A stretch of 64,000 nucleotides of DNA from Polyodon spathula. Lineage: Eukaryota > Chordata > Actinopteri > Acipenseriformes > Polyodontidae. Positions 35,303 through 48,418 of this stretch are shown piece after piece. The notes beneath the pieces are model-generated. The model ran no database searches. It was not told where the DNA came from and saw only the letters and a list, made by a program, of their open reading frames with translations. The stretch is from the NCBI RefSeq assembly GCF_017654505.1, contig NC_054541.1, positions 46,076,486 to 46,140,485 of the forward strand. The letters are read 5' to 3'. How positions within the stretch are numbered: the stretch's first letter is position 1; each line of letters opens with the position of its first letter. Position numbers and translations under genes: made by a program.

Positions 35303-37877
35303 AATATTGAATCTGGTCTTTAGTTTGTTTTTGAACCTTCTTTCAAAACTGTCGTCCTGTGTACTAGTCTAGGAAAGATATTTACCAACAAAAAAAGCAG
35401 ATTGCTCTAGTAGTATAGGAAAGATAACTAAAATGGCAGACCAGTAAAATAACCGATATTCGAATATCTTTATCTAAGCCCGTTCTAATGTGTTGTTTCA
35501 GTATACGACTGAAAGAGTTCAAATAAAAAGGCTAACTCAGTAAGTGAGTCTTCTCAGTGAGACCGAGCAACTACCATCGAACAGCTGAGCCCAGCAGCAG
35601 ACAGGAAAACGGCTTATGGGGGAAACATGGACTGACCAAACATCTCTCCCTAGTTACTAACTCTTAGTGCTCTGGAAAAAGGATACTTTCTTATGGAAAT
35701 AGTAGCTTTGACATAACAGTATAAGCTGGTTTTAATAGCCTTCTATTTATAGAACCTTCAGAAGTTGCAAAAGACAGCTGACATAACAGTGCTCATCATA
35801 ATAAAAATGAGTCTGCTGGTAGTGCTTTGTGACTATGGTCCTAAATGCCCAATTTGGACTGTATAAAGCCTTCTTTAAGATCATTAGAGCCAGCGCATTG
35901 ACGATATTGGCATGGCAGACACATGATGCAGCAACCAGTTTGAATACGTCACTGTACAAAGTAATGCCCCTACTCTGGGCTTGGTGTTTTTCTATATCAA
36001 TTCTTATTGATAAATGCAGATTCCAATACAACAGAAAAGATCCAGGCCTTTTTACATACAGTTTTAGTGAAAGAATACTAAAGCGTTGCTTGTTGCAGCA
36101 GCTTGTGATCTACTGGATGAGATCTCTGCTCATGAAACTCTAATGAGGCAGTAAATGTCAGCTGTAGTCACAATGGTGACAATTCATAAGCAAAATGGGA
36201 AGTTTATCAAAAATATTAATATAGTGAATAATTAGAGAATATTTTCACTTTGTAAGATACCGCAGACTTACGTCATTGCGAAGTAATGAACCAATGGTGC
36301 TGTGTTGATGTTTTATCAATATTAAAATTGGCAGCTACTAAACCACCGATTCCGGTGGCACCGTGCCAAACTGTATTAATGAGGCACATTAGGTATCACA
36401 CCTGTGATGTGCCTACCCAAAAACAATAAGTCATGCGGGTATTTAAGGTATGAGACAGCTCTTGAAAATGAAAATTAATGTTGTTTCCTGTCATGGTTAG
36501 GTAACAGTGTTTTAATTTAGAAAAGCCTACTCAATCTCTAGTGAAATTCCGTAAGGCAGTTCAAACTGTTCTTTTGAAGACTCTTCTGTTCCATCTTCAA
36601 GCAGATTTGTTACTTTTAATTGGGTTTATTCTACTCATCAAGTCATGTGTTTTATTACACAGATTGGTAGAGGCTACCAAAAAGAGCAATGATAAACTGG
36701 TTGCAGACCGCAATCATGCACCCTGGTACAGTACATGATTAGCCTGCTTGCTGAACAAGTCTCAACAGTTCATCAAGATTATCTCCTTCTCTAAATGTTA
36801 GTCTATAGGAGTCACATAATCAGCAGGTACATCACAGGCAGCTCAACGATTGGAAGTAAGAAATGTCATATAAGGCTGGGGTAAAATACACTTCTCTCCC
36901 GAAGTGTGGTTCTTTCATGATGACCATACATTAGAGACATGCATACATTTGTAGCAAGTGAATAACCGTGTAGCATTAAGGCAAATTCATTTATTAGCTT
37001 TTAGTGCTTTAATTGGCACTGTGCATTTTACTTTTTGTAATTCTAGTCTCTGTTAATTAGTATTTGCAACAGAGCGTTTCATATAGTTTTGATAGGTATG
37101 ATAAATATATGAGCTGATGCTGTACTCCTCTGACAAGTTTGCCACGCTGAATATGAGTTCTGTATTCTGATAAGACACGGTTACCCCCGGTCAGGGCACA
37201 GCAGGAGCAGAGTGGCATTCCATCTAGGAATGGATGTGGGCTGCTTTTTTCATGTCAATAATGTTCTTATTCCCGTCACATTCGCTTTTTTCCACATAAG
37301 AATACCTCTGCATTAATGTAAGCCTTTCAGTCTTTCTTATGTTATGAAATTAAGACATGGTAAGAAGATGACCTCCCCTAAAAATGTACAAAAAAGAGGT
37401 ATCATTATTATTTGTAAATAATATAGACTAAAAGCTTTTGATCAAGGTGTCAAGATGTATTTTGCTTAAGTTTTGAATAAAAAAATAAAGATATCTTTAC
37501 AGCTGAGGGGGAATGCAATTTTCTTAGTCCAAAAAGCAATCAACTGGTAACAGCAGCAATTAATAGAAAATGTATGTTCCGACACTTCAGCAAGGCATTT
37601 TTTACAAAAAACCCCAGGGATTCGGCTCTCTAAGAAAATTTTTAGGTAATTTATTTTCTTCTGATAAGAAATTTTAAGTAACCTACACAAACGTCTTGAA
37701 TTAGGAAATCACTTTAGGGGATAGACATTTTACACCATGTTGTTCACTTTACCTTCACACTGAAAAACCTTTTGAAATTATTTTAAATGATCAGCTTTCT
37801 GAAACATTATCTTTTTCCTAAGCCCTCTAATTCAATTTGCAATCTTTTTAAATCCTCTATGGCTGCAACGTTACCAG
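35303..37877. other. Intergenic, no gene seen
   Basis: AT-rich DNA without protein-like frames or repeat arrays. Confidence 0.5.
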
Positions 37878-38342
37878 GGGGATGGGCCTGTATGGCAGTG
37901 GCAGGGTGAAAGCCCTGCTGTTGCATGTGTGCATGTTGGGGTGGGGAATATTGGGTTCTCTCTCTCAAAACACACACCCTGAACAGCCACGAGTGTATAA
38001 AATATGTGTTCACGGGCGGTAATGAGAAGATCAGAGTTGATGCTGGTGATAGAGGTGGAGGGCTATGTTCAGTGTTCTGTACTGTGCTGTTTGTTTATTT
38101 TCATGAGTTTTTGTCAAACTTTTTGTTTTGGCCCTTGTGCCCTTTATTCGACCAGCGTGGTTTTGTTAGTGTTTTGTCCGTTTTGTTGTTGTGTATTTGG
38201 TTAATTAAAGAGCACATTTGCGCATTTAACCATACAGCTTTCTGTGTCTAAGTCTCTGTCCCTGCCTAAACCACCTGGGCTAGGAGGCAGGTAGTTTGAA
38301 GGGAATTTATTTCAAAATTAGTTACAGGTCCAGCCTGCCACA
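37878..38342 (+). mobile_element. LTR-like block on the plus strand (third LTR family)
   Basis: It starts near TGGCAGGGTGAAAGCCCTGC and ends CCAGCCTGCCACA. In between are GTGTATAAAATATG (TATA-like, near 37,996), a T/G-rich transcribed-looking part and ATTAAAGAGC as a possible poly(A) signal near 38,203, followed by about 130 bp. This is the layout of a compact LTR. The target duplication was not found and no coding region adjoins it. Confidence 0.5.
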
Positions 38343-39985
38343 GAAACCATGAAGCTTTTAAAATCTACACTCAGACTAATAGCACATAAAAGAAAGTGAA
38401 TTCCACAAAGTGGGTTTGTAATTGAAGTGTAATGAGCTTAACATAGATGCCAAATACTTTGCAAAGGAGTCTAATTGTGCATTTGGCATTGCATGCTACC
38501 AACAGTTTTAATGAATATAACCTTTTGTATTTGGCAAGTTTCACTGATGTGTGATTTACCTAAAGCTACTTGCATGTGGCTGAGACACCCCATGCCATTC
38601 AGGGAATTATGAAATGTTGCTAAAGCAAGAATATGGTTCTCCTTATTATCAAAGCAGACCCTTGCCGAGCTGATCTGTTACACACAACACACCGGTTGGC
38701 TTTATACCTATTGTGCTAGTGACACCTCAGGGTGTAATATCTAAGACTTTAAAAACAATGTCTATTTTACCCCTTGTCAGCATTTATTCATTTATTTAAA
38801 ATTGTATTAGCTGGAAAAGTCACAAACAGCTTGTTCACAAACGCATCCCAAGACAATTCTCACATTGTTTTTGCAATATAATTTTTGGTTTTCACACTGA
38901 CTTAGAAAGAGAGCCCACTTATCTTGCTGCAACACCACAGTATACATTTGTAGTACCATTATTCTGACCCCACCAGAGATTTTATATTGCAGCATGCCTG
39001 GAGAATGGCACCTACATCGAAGGATATAAAACAAAGCATGCCCTCCACATTGTGGTCAGGCTGACTGGCCTGCCCAGTAGCCATTGTTATTAGCATGACA
39101 ACTGCATTGACAGCACTTACAGAAAAGCCCTGCATGCAAAGCTGATGTCGGAGGTAATTCAATACAGAGAATGATTAGAAGGTAACATTACTCAAAATCA
39201 TATTCACCCCAAGATGTTCCTCCAGTCCTGTGTTAGGTGACCTGTAACCTCGCTAGCTAGCTATTACACTTCCGGGCCCCAAATAACACTTTTATAGGTA
39301 AATAAATTACAACACTTTGGCCCAAAATGCATTTCTAGCACATATAGATGCATCACTCTGGACTGGCTAATCCACACCAGAACTACGGTGCATTGATTTT
39401 AATGGGAGAGCTAAATGCTGCCACCATATTATCCTTTCACCTGTACTGTAACACAGGAGGTGAATGGAGAGAGGAAGCCAAATCTCTTTAATCAGTATAT
39501 TGCAGTCAAAGTGAAAAAATAATAATCAACACAATTAAAAGGGATGTTTTGGGTAATGTTTTAAAACCTTGATTATAGCATCTTTAACAGCACCCTCTCA
39601 TGGTGCATTATCCTCTTACTGTAAATACATTACTCTCTGTTAAGACCAATTGTAATTATTTGTTACTGTCTAAAATAAACCATTACTATCATTGCCTTCA
39701 AACTACAGTGATAAGTAAGGGGCAGAAGGCAGGAACTGGAAGCAGTGAATGCAGGTACTGTACACAGAACGCTAGAAGGAAGTAGAGAGGCTGAACAGAA
39801 CACTCACCAGAAGCATTATTTTGTTTTCAAATCTAGAGTGTGCTAGTTTGCTTTAAAGTTTTGGGTCAACTAAATAAAATGTTTTATTCTATGTGTTTAA
39901 TAATGTGTATATTGTCACTAGGTGGCAGCAAATCTCGCCTATTAGAGAGTTCATTGTACTAACCTAGGCAAAAGCTACACAGTGC

Positions 39986-40060
<75 letters not shown>

Positions 40061-41446
40061 TCTGTATTTAAATAATGATAAAAAACACACACATACAAAT
40101 CATAATACATGTAGGAGAAATACAATTTGAAACAAATGTTTCTCCTTTCCTTAAAGACAAAGAAGATTGCATTTTCATACAAGTTCACTTAATATTGAGA
40201 AACCCAAATGTCAAAATGAATATGGATTGAATTGGTATAATTTACCACCTACAGTAGTATAACACAGCGTGACTAGGCTGGATTGAGGCACAAGGAGTTA
40301 AGTGACCTTCCCATGCTGGGTTTGAATTCTTAATCATTGTTTTAACCACTGGCTCAGGGTCACATAGAATAGGACTTTATGAATATTTCCTGAAATCAAT
40401 TGTCAGAAATGATCCAGTGTAAAAAACAATTTGAAGATCAGAATGTTAAACTCAGTTCTTCATATTTTAACCTAAATCTTAAACATGTTGTGTGTAACAG
40501 ATTGATGACTACACAGGGATGTACTTGGATTTGAAACTATTGAAGCCATTATTGAAGCTATTGTTCTAGGAGAAACAAAACCTGTACATCCACACTGTCT
40601 TTATGTATTCACAACACACAGCTTCTGTTAAATTACCCTAAATACACAACATATGGAAGCTTGGGCATTGGGCTCCAAAACAAATCAGTGTTTGAGTCAG
40701 GTCAGTTGGTAGCATTCATTTTGATCACAGCTGTTTGTTACTCTTGGTTTGTTGTACAACACAGAATAGGTGATACAGTAAGTTGCAGCTGGCAGCCGGT
40801 ATGAAGGGTATCATGTATCTAGAATCATGTATCTATGACCCCATGCTACAGAACAGGGTTTCTCTTCCCAGCTTTGGTGTATGCTATTTAACAGAACTGC
40901 ACATACATTGCCTTGTGAAAATGGAAAACAAATGTACCATTAGCCCTCCCCTGCATGGCACATCTGCATTTTGGGTCACTTGATTACCATATAATTCTTG
41001 TACCAGCATAGCTGTAAAAATCAGAGGAGACACAAAAACCTGCCTTAACATGCTTCCCATCTATAGTACGGGACAAATAATTTTTAATACGTAAGGATTA
41101 TTATCATCTTAATTACCAACCATTCTACACAGATAAAAATGCATAAGGTAGTAATTATATTTCATTCTTTTGTACCAATTACTGGTTTCAGTCTTTTTTA
41201 TTCACCTCTGAATGGAAAGATCAGTTTCACTCATATTTTACTTGTAGGAGTCCATGAGGTCAACCAGTCTTGCATGTTAAGGCTACAGTGCATTCTTTGA
41301 GAATATGAATGCCTTGGTTCCATGTGCCACTGGGACTGGGTTGATCAGCTCAATATGGGACCACGGTCGGACTGCCATCAGCAGTGAATAATTCAATTAA
41401 ATAAAAGGAAAGATTTAAAGAAAAGGTCATGTGACAGTACTCTTGT
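38343..41446. other. Intergenic, no gene seen
   Basis: It includes the long AT run at 39,988 and a patch near 40,270-40,365 (GGGTTTGAATTCTTAA, TTTTAACCACTGG) that looks like an old dispersed repeat. No gene was recognised. Confidence 0.5.
39988..40053. repeat. Microsatellite (AT)n
   Basis: About 66 bp of uninterrupted AT, the longest pure dinucleotide run in the window. Confidence 0.97.
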
Positions 41447-41908
41447 GACCACCTCTGAAGAGCATTGCTGTGTGCACTGATCACCTCTGAAGAGCACTGC
41501 TGTGTGCATTGATCACCTCTGAAGAGCACTGCTGTGTGCACTGATCACCTCTGAAGAGCACTGCTGTGTGCACTGATCACCTCTGAAGAGCACTTCTGTG
41601 TGCATTGATCACCTCTGAAGAGCACTGCTGTGTGCACTGATCACCTCTGAAGAGTACTGCTGTGTGCACTGATCACCTCTGAAGAGCACTGCTGTGTGCA
41701 CTGATCACCTCTGAAGAGCACTGCTGTGTGCATTGATCACCTCTGAAGAGCACTGCTGTGTGCATTGATCACCCCTTTAGAGCACTGCTGTGTGCACTGA
41801 TCACCCCTTTAGTGCGCTGCTGTGTGCATTGATCACCTCTAAAGAGCACTGCTGTGTGCACTGATCACCCCTTTAGTGCGCTGCTGTGTGCATTGATCAC
41901 CTCTGAAG
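41447..41908. repeat. 32-bp minisatellite, about 14 copies
   Basis: The unit reads TGATCACCTCTGAAGAGCAC then TGCTGTGTGCAC, repeating every 32 bp with point differences. Toward the right end several units carry CCCCTTTAGAGC or CCCCTTTAGTGC variants, giving a higher-order pattern. Each unit holds the palindrome TGATCA. There are no unique spacers, so it is not CRISPR-like. Confidence 0.96.
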
Positions 41909-43706
41909 TTGACAACCGGGTTTGATAAACCTCTATGGTGCGCATCTGCTAACAACAGTACAATGGTCAGCTCCTGCATAGAATGGAATCGTGTTATTTT
42001 CTTCATGGTGGAAGACTTGTCACACCTTCATCCAAGCTACATATAAGACAATACAGGTATAGAAGACAACTGAGACATTTGTTTCAATAAATAATGACTT
42101 TTAATGGCAAAGTAATAATTTAGACAGATACAGTGTGCACATCTGCTAAAAATATAGGGCAACTGGTTTACAAGCTAGAGGTATAGCTTTAAAAAAAAAA
42201 AGAATAGGAATACATCATCCAGTTTACCCTGGTGATGTCAAATACTAATTATCAGGGCTTTACAAATACTACAAAATTCTTCAGATGATTGAAATCACTG
42301 TTTCTGTCTATTTACATGATATGTTACATACAAATGTACAAAATATAAAACATTTAAAGACAAATGTTTCACAACAAACTTTTTCAAAGTAGGAAACTCT
42401 ATGCACTCACTGAGATGTATTGGTTGAAGTACCCACGATGGCCTAAACAGGTTGGTTTGAATGGTTCACACGACTGATCATCAAGATGTTGACAGAAGGC
42501 AAGCCAGCAGGCTCTTCAATAACGCTGTTTCGCCTTATTATTATTATTCTTTTTTTTGTTTTAAACATTGTGGAAAAAAAGTAGCTAATTACTGTCAGCT
42601 CTTACAATGTGTGGCAGATGTATTCTGTAGGTCTGCCGGTTGAATAAAAAAAAAGGACTATCCTGAGGGTTTCTGTTAGTTTTTTTGCAATCTTGTATTT
42701 ATTTGTTTTGCCCAGCAGCAGCAGCATCACGTTCTCATAAATGGCCAGTGGTTGGCTGAGATAGTTGTTAGCACCTGTGTTTTACAAGTCCTAGTTAATG
42801 CACTCAACCCAGACAGCTCTACAGGATATCACTGCCAATAAATGAACGCCTACCTCTGTTAAGAAATATAGGTTTGTAATTGCAGGGAATTGTCAATATA
42901 TTAGAAAATATGCTAAACATTGCACACAGAAGCTAATATAAGATTCAGTAGAATACTGGAGTAGACCACAGCGTAGACCGCTAATGTGTGCTCCTTATAA
43001 ATCAACAGAAGACAACCACCTTTAAAAATAATCCACAGAGAGAGGCTGGGATTATCACTGAGAACTGCAATTGCTGGCCAAAAAGTGTTCTCATAAATTC
43101 AACTGACATTGATAAAAGAGAAAAAGATTTAATATACACCCAGATAAATTTAGCTCAGTATACCCTTACAAGTGAACACAATAATTTGAGTAGCTTTCTT
43201 TGGAAGATTTCACTTGTAATGGGGTCTGCTGCATAGCTCTCTGTGGGTTAGGGTTGGAGGCCAAGGTTCATATTTCATACAGGCTCAGTATTTGTTCTGC
43301 TTGATTTTGTCATCGCATTGTTTTTCTCTTGACTATTTCATTGTTTAGTTATTTTTGCTTCATTTCAACAGAGGTATTAAAAAACATGCTTGGCTTCCTT
43401 AACAGTGTATACATTTGTGTTTCAACGTAACGTTATCAAACTGGCACATGCTTCTATATATTGTGAAGCCCCTGCATAGGCAAGACAACCAATCATTACA
43501 GGACAATGCACACCTGTTGTACTAGCTTTTAGGTTTGCATTTTTCTTTAGAAACTTTTTTTTTCTTTTCTTTGCAAAGTACACAAAATCTCAGCAAGTTA
43601 AGCATAAGTTGACACCAATAGGGCAGAATGCATCGTTGTTTCACTGTGCAAGACTTCTTATTTACACCCCCCCCCCCCAAAAAAAACTGTGCAAAACCAA
43701 CCCGCA
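41909..43706. other. Intergenic, downstream of NAV, no gene seen
   Basis: No coding signal. It lies between the minisatellite and the presumed end of the NAV 3' UTR and could include more UTR if a more distal poly(A) site is used. Confidence 0.5.
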
Positions 43707-43720
43707 TTTATTTATTTATT
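43707..43720 (-). promoter_or_regulatory. Candidate polyadenylation signals for the NAV transcript
   Basis: On the minus strand this reads as three overlapping AATAAA hexamers (AATAAATAAATAAA). It is the first canonical hexamer noticed downstream of the stop codon; an AATAAG variant occurs near 44.29 kb. The overlapping copies could equally be a short TTTA microsatellite. Confidence 0.3.
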
Positions 43721-44177
43721 TTCAAAACTAAAATGCAATAAACCTTCCTTTCCTTCTTCAACATTGCTTCATTCGATTTGTAAAAGTAAAAGTTTAATGT
43801 ACATATAGAAAAATCAAAACAACATGCTCTGGAGCTATAAAATCAAATTTGTGCTCATGCTGATTCAAGTGCTCCCAGCTCAGCTGGGCAAAAATAAAAA
43901 TAAAAACACCCCTCCCTTCAAATGCTTGTTTTTTAAAAAATCTTAATGTTTTAGTTATAGCCTATTTTAGATTCTAAAGTAAAAGAAACATAATAAAATA
44001 AAAATAAAACATGTAGCAGTCGGTGTGATCTCTGGTAAAGTGTTGCTTCCAAAGCTAGGCAGCCAACCCTATTCACAAGGGTTGAAACTTTGAGAATGTT
44101 GACGAGAAAGAAAAATGGGAAAAAGGAGAAATTTTTTTGTGCTCGACTTTTTTTATACATCATAAGAATAAAACACT

Positions 44178-44236
44178 GTGTATATATATATATATATAAT
44201 AGATAGATATATATGATATATATAATATATATATAC
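44178..44236. repeat. Microsatellite (AT)n, interrupted
   Basis: AT runs broken by AGATAG and GATATAT, inside the presumed NAV 3' UTR. Confidence 0.93.
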
Positions 44237-44411
44237 ATACATATTCATACTGTATTACTGTATTTCCTGAAAGTATGACATAAAGGACATTCTTATTACC
44301 TGTACTAGACACCAAGTTTCGTATTTGACAAGTTCTTAGAAATTTGCTAGGAACTTTAAGGCAGTGAGAAAGCACCATTATCAAATTTGTTCCCTTCTTG
44401 CTTAGGTTCTT

Positions 44412-44412
44412 A

Positions 44413-44456
<44 letters not shown>
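44412..44456. repeat. Microsatellite (AAT)n
   Basis: About 45 bp of AAT units inside the presumed NAV 3' UTR. Confidence 0.95.
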
Positions 44457-44457
<1 letters not shown>

Positions 44458-45254
44458 GTGAATGCTGAACTGCAGCCTTTCACATCTTTCTATTGGTATA
44501 ATGCAATAAATCTGTAAAGGTTGGGTGGATGACATGCATACCACTTCATAAATTATCAAAAGAAAAAACAAAGAAAGAAAGAACAATGTCTATTGGTAAA
44601 CTACGCAGCAACTGTGGGTGTATACATCACTGTGCACTTGACAGCTCTAATAATGTATGATTGGCACTTGTCCAGTGTTTCACAGTAGTGGTTGTTTGGG
44701 TTTGCACAATGTCGCTTGTGCTTGTCATGAACAGGTTGCATGGATCTCAGAATGGGCGGTGGTGTAAACCAAAGACTGGTATAGTCATGTGACCAGCACC
44801 ATGTGGCACAACTGAGGTCCGGATTGGATGAGAACAGCGCAGGCTGTTCAGGTTAGACGGCACCTCAGGAAAATAAACAGCAGAGCGCCCTGTAAACGTT
44901 AGCAGTCAATAACAAACAACAGGAAATTCTAAAAGAAAAACTAATTCCAGTTTGTTTTTTTTGTTTAGTTTTTTTAAACCGTATGTGCAGCCATTTTTTA
45001 AGTGCCCTTAATTTGAGCTTTTTTTCCCAGTAGACAAATGGAGGTCTGTCATTCCATTATTATGGAAATACCTTGAATTCAAATTAAATGTGAGCTTTCG
45101 AATCTACTCCGCTTCTCTGATAAAAGCTGCTGCCTACCTGCAACACCCCATTACCGTTTCAAGTCTCTGGTGGGTTGCTTTTACTTGCACTGGCAGTGGA
45201 ACAGGTTTTTGTTTTTCTCTACGAACGCCTCAACCCCACTACTTCTCGCTTTTC

Positions 45255-45374
45255 CTATAGAGTAGACTCCAGCGACGAGTCCAGTATGTCATCGTGGTGG
45301 CCAGTGCTGTCGCTGTCACAGCTCTGTGCACTTGAATAATTGGCAGCCTCTTGCAGTCTCATTAACATATTCAT
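45255..45374 (-). CDS. nav3: NAV terminal coding exon P with TAG stop
   Basis: The last 120 coding nt follow TTATTTTTCCAG. They encode MNMLMRLQEAANYSSAQSCD, then SDSTGHHDDILDSSLESTL and a TAG stop at 45,255-45,257. MNML..LQEAANYSS and the LDSSLESTL terminus are found in NAV2 and NAV3 but not NAV1, so the C-terminus is complete. This exon is 3' of exon O by about 0.4 kb and continues into the 3' UTR. Confidence 0.96.
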   Translation of the reverse strand: MNMLMRLQEAANYSSAQSCDSDSTGHHDDILDSSLESTL

Positions 45375-45770
45375 CTGGAAAAATAAATAAATATAAAAAT
45401 GGGCCACGGTATAATGTAATACAAAAATGTAATCAACAATCTATGCAATGCTTCTTTGTTTCTCTTCATGGCTCTCACATAATGAGTACACAGTCATGAC
45501 AGAATTAGGTCCAATAGGGGAAGGTGACTTTCTCTTGTCAACAACATAAAAGAATGTATAGCAGCAAACTTGTTAAAATGAAGGTTAATCTAGTGATACA
45601 AATAAACGGCTGTTTTTTTGTCACAAGAAAACACCATAGAAAAAAAAAAAAAAACATATCCCGCCTGTTTCTTGTGGACCTGTAACTGGCCAACCCTGCT
45701 GAGTGGTTCTTGCAATGCAAGGAGGTATATAGTAAGTGCTACATCCCTTGGCTTGGCCTGTTGGTCTTAC

Positions 45771-45974
45771 CAGTGGATCGCCCTCTGTGTCACTTTGTGA
45801 AACCTGCTTGGAGGAGCCTCCCTCTTTGGCTGAGGTGTACCCTTCATATCCCACATCTTCAGGCCGGAGCTGAAGCAGTGCCTGCCAGTCGTGCTGCAGA
45901 GATGCGGAGCTCCACGGATAGGTATCAATGACCCATTTTGAAGGGTCTTCCCATGCAGCTCTTTTACCATACAG
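45771..45974 (-). CDS. nav3: NAV exon O: WEDPSKWVIDTYPW and LLQLRPEDVGYEGY
   Basis: The 204-nt exon is phase 0 at both ends, with acceptor TTTGTTTCAG and donor GTAAGA. It encodes LYGKRAAWEDPSKWVIDTYP, WSSASLQHDWQALLQLRPED and VGYEGYTSAKEGGSSKQVSQ, ending SDTEGDPL. The WEDP.KWV.DTYPW and LLQLRPEDVG motifs are NAV signatures lying between the ATPase domain and the C-terminal tail. Confidence 0.96.
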
Positions 45975-46090
45975 CTGAAACAAAGGAAGATGAGAAGTAA
46001 TGGGGTGGTAGCAACGTTTTATTTAACATCAGCATCTGCAAGCAGTTTTCTGAAAACACAAATTTAAAAAAAAAGGTACGTTGAAATGTA

Positions 46091-46449
46091 CAGGTTTGGA
46101 CAAAATTTTTGCATCACCTAGAATTTTAGGATTGAGACATCATTTTAAAAAACTACCAAAAAAAAGCTTATGAACATAATTGAGATATTTTATTCAACAT
46201 TATGTAATCAAAGAAACTACAAAATGACACCGCTACCGGGAGCCTTTACAGTAGTACAGTATTTCATGTTAGATTTAAAAAAAATGTAATTGTTGTTTTA
46301 TTTTGTCAGTTTTCTGTTAAGTATACGGAAAACTACAAAGCAGTATGTATTTCAATATGTTAACGTAACATTATTCAGCAGGTTTCTTTCAATATTATGA
46401 AGCAACATTTGCTAATTCTAAGGTGATACAAAACTTCAGGCCACAGCTA
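46091..46449. mobile_element. Tc1/mariner-type MITE, copy 2, between NAV exons N and O
   Basis: TA precedes CAGGTTTGGACAAAATTTTT, and the right end reads ACTTCAGGCCACAGCTATA, degraded versions of the copy 1 ends. The interior is collinear (AATCAAAGAAACTACAAAAT, AATATGTTAACGTAACATTA). It lies wholly in an intron, in the same orientation relative to the plus strand as copy 1, starting about 115 bp past the exon O acceptor. Confidence 0.75.
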
Positions 46450-46481
46450 TACACAATGAAGTTCTTTCTCTGTCCTCTTAC

Positions 46482-46600
46482 CTGAAGCCCCTCTCTCACA
46501 GCCTCCAGCAGGTATGGTACCAGGGAATAGTTCCACAGGTCTGTGAACCACACTCTGCAGCCATCTGCATCCATAGGACAAGACAGGAAGAGTCTGGGAC
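46482..46600 (-). CDS. nav3: NAV exon N: VWFTDLWNYSLVPYLLEAVREGLQ
   Basis: The 119-nt exon completes the split Gly codon after TGCCCTCTAG and ends in phase 0 before GTAAGA. It encodes PRLFLSCPMDADGCRVWFTD, then LWNYSLVPYLLEAVREGLQ. This aromatic-rich helix and strand block is close to invariant in NAV2/NAV3. The Cys in DADGCRVW, where most family members have Ser, is a small oddity. Confidence 0.95.
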
Positions 46601-47286
46601 CTAGAGGGCAAAACCATTAGAAGACAAAGGGGGGAAAGGACCTCTCCATTTTTAACCACTTAAGGTACACAAGGAATTGAGCGGTTGTTGTTCCAACAGT
46701 TTCTTCTTAAAATACATTTGAGAGTGACTCAAGTATCACGTGGAAACTGACAATTGGATCCGACCTGTCAGTACATTTTAAACCCTGTTTTGTGCATATC
46801 ATTGCAAAAATAAGAAATTTAGCATCACTGTATTTGTGGGACAGATGTCCCTTGTACCTTATTCTTGTGCAATTCATTTTATTTACTCTGAAGGTATAAC
46901 GTCCCTTTTCAGCTACAACACTTGCTGTGCCAACACACATGCTGTGCCCATCCTACAATACTGAAACTGCTGGCCAGGATTACTACCTGCAGACTATCAG
47001 GGGGAGGTGATTGCTCTAACGCTGTGGAATTTTAGAGAAGTAACAAAAGATCACATGAGAAGCTGAACCAAACAAAAATGACGTTAGTAAAACTTCTGAC
47101 GCTGACAATATAAAACCTTAAACGTGGTCTTATTACAAAGAGCAGTGATATGATCAGAGGGGAGAAATCCCACCATTCACAATACACTCTTCCATCTTTC
47201 AGGGCTTTCTTAACTCAAATGTATAGTAAAAAATTGCATTCTGGCCTGTCGTGTTTTTTTAACAGTTCCTCATCTGAACAGCTTAC

Positions 47287-47483
47287 CGATGGTGACGTCG
47301 GAGGAACTATGAGCTTCCAGGAAGGTGTTGAGGTGCTGCCAAGTTTTGGGGATCCAGTCAATGATTTTGATGAGATCATTGTTCCTCATGTTCTTGTCGA
47401 TCTCTGTCTCAATGAGTTTTCTCCTGAGATATCGGCCCAGGAACCCCTTTACTGGTTCTGTATGATTGGCACACAACACCCAC
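47287..47483 (-). CDS. nav3: NAV exon M: CANHTEPVKGFLGRYLRRKL block
   Basis: The 197-nt exon completes the split Arg codon and ends one base into a Gly codon before GTAAGC. It encodes WVLCANHTEPVKGFLGRYLR, RKLIETEIDKNMRNNDLIKI and IDWIPKTWQHLNTFLEAHSS, ending SDVTI. The basic RYLRRKL segment is conserved; calling it the arginine-finger region would be a guess. RNNDL(I/V)KIIDWIPKTW resembles NAV3 more than NAV2. Confidence 0.96.
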
Positions 47484-48418
47484 CTGCAAACAGGGATGAG
47501 TCATTACCATCTGTTAGCAAAATCCACAAGATCACGAAAAAAAAATATATAGTCCCATGGTAGTCAGGCTTGAGTTTCTAACGTGAACACATTTTAAATC
47601 GATAACATTAACTGAGAAACAACTGATTAATCTGATTTATAACTACATTTTGATTTTACTGCATGATCATCACTCCAGGTACAGCAGGGTTTGTTTAAGT
47701 GAACCAGATGGGTTCAGAAGTGAGATGAGGTGCTGGGGAGTATGGGAGTGGTGAAGGCTCAGTGAAGCACAAGTCATGGATTCCACCCATATGAGATAAA
47801 TCCTGAAGGCTAAACATGTGTCATTAATAGAGCTTGAATAAAGCAATCAATAAACTGAGAGGCAGACACAGAAATGTGGAAAATGTACTCCTTCCAGAGT
47901 ATGACCAATAAGAGTGTGAAAAGTGAAATATTTCACCCCACTTCTGCCTTGCACTTTGAATATCAATTTAAAAAATACATATTTTTAGATAAGTGGATTG
48001 AATATATACTGTATAACAGGAAACAACTATCAATTGCATATCAAGTTAAATGATTTAAAATGAACTGCTAACACTAACAGAACTTCTATGTAAATGATCT
48101 TTTCAGACATCCTTTTAGCAAAACATGCCTCACAGACATGCAGTACACATGATTCTTGCTGAAGCCGGTCTTAGGCAGGTACACAATCAAAGTGTTCATA
48201 CTTTGCAAAATGATTTGCTTAATAGCACCCAAAGGAGATCATTCCTCTTTACAATAGCTTGCTTTAGGTCCACTGGTCGCTGTCCTCAATCCAACTGTTT
48301 TATAATGCAAATGTGAGGACTTTGATGATGAAAATTTGTTTTATGAGCCTGACAAATGGTAATCGAAGAGACACAGAGCATCACAAGCTTCTTTGTAAAT
48401 GACTGCGACCCAGTTTAC

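Larger units (their letters stand above)
43707..45254 (-). other. Probable NAV 3' UTR
   Basis: The stretch downstream of the stop codon has no coding signal. Read on the minus strand it contains AT microsatellites (about 44,412-44,456 and 44,178-44,236) and ends, if the signal below is used, near 43.7 kb. The UTR length of about 1.5 kb is inferred from that signal alone. Confidence 0.45.

Noticed and set aside
41447..41908. CRISPR-like array
   Set aside because: The 32-bp units are directly adjacent with no unique spacers, and the surroundings are vertebrate; it is a minisatellite.
47150..47563. 137-codon plus-strand gene
   Set aside because: It is the antisense shadow of NAV exon M, whose minus-strand reading is clearly conserved.
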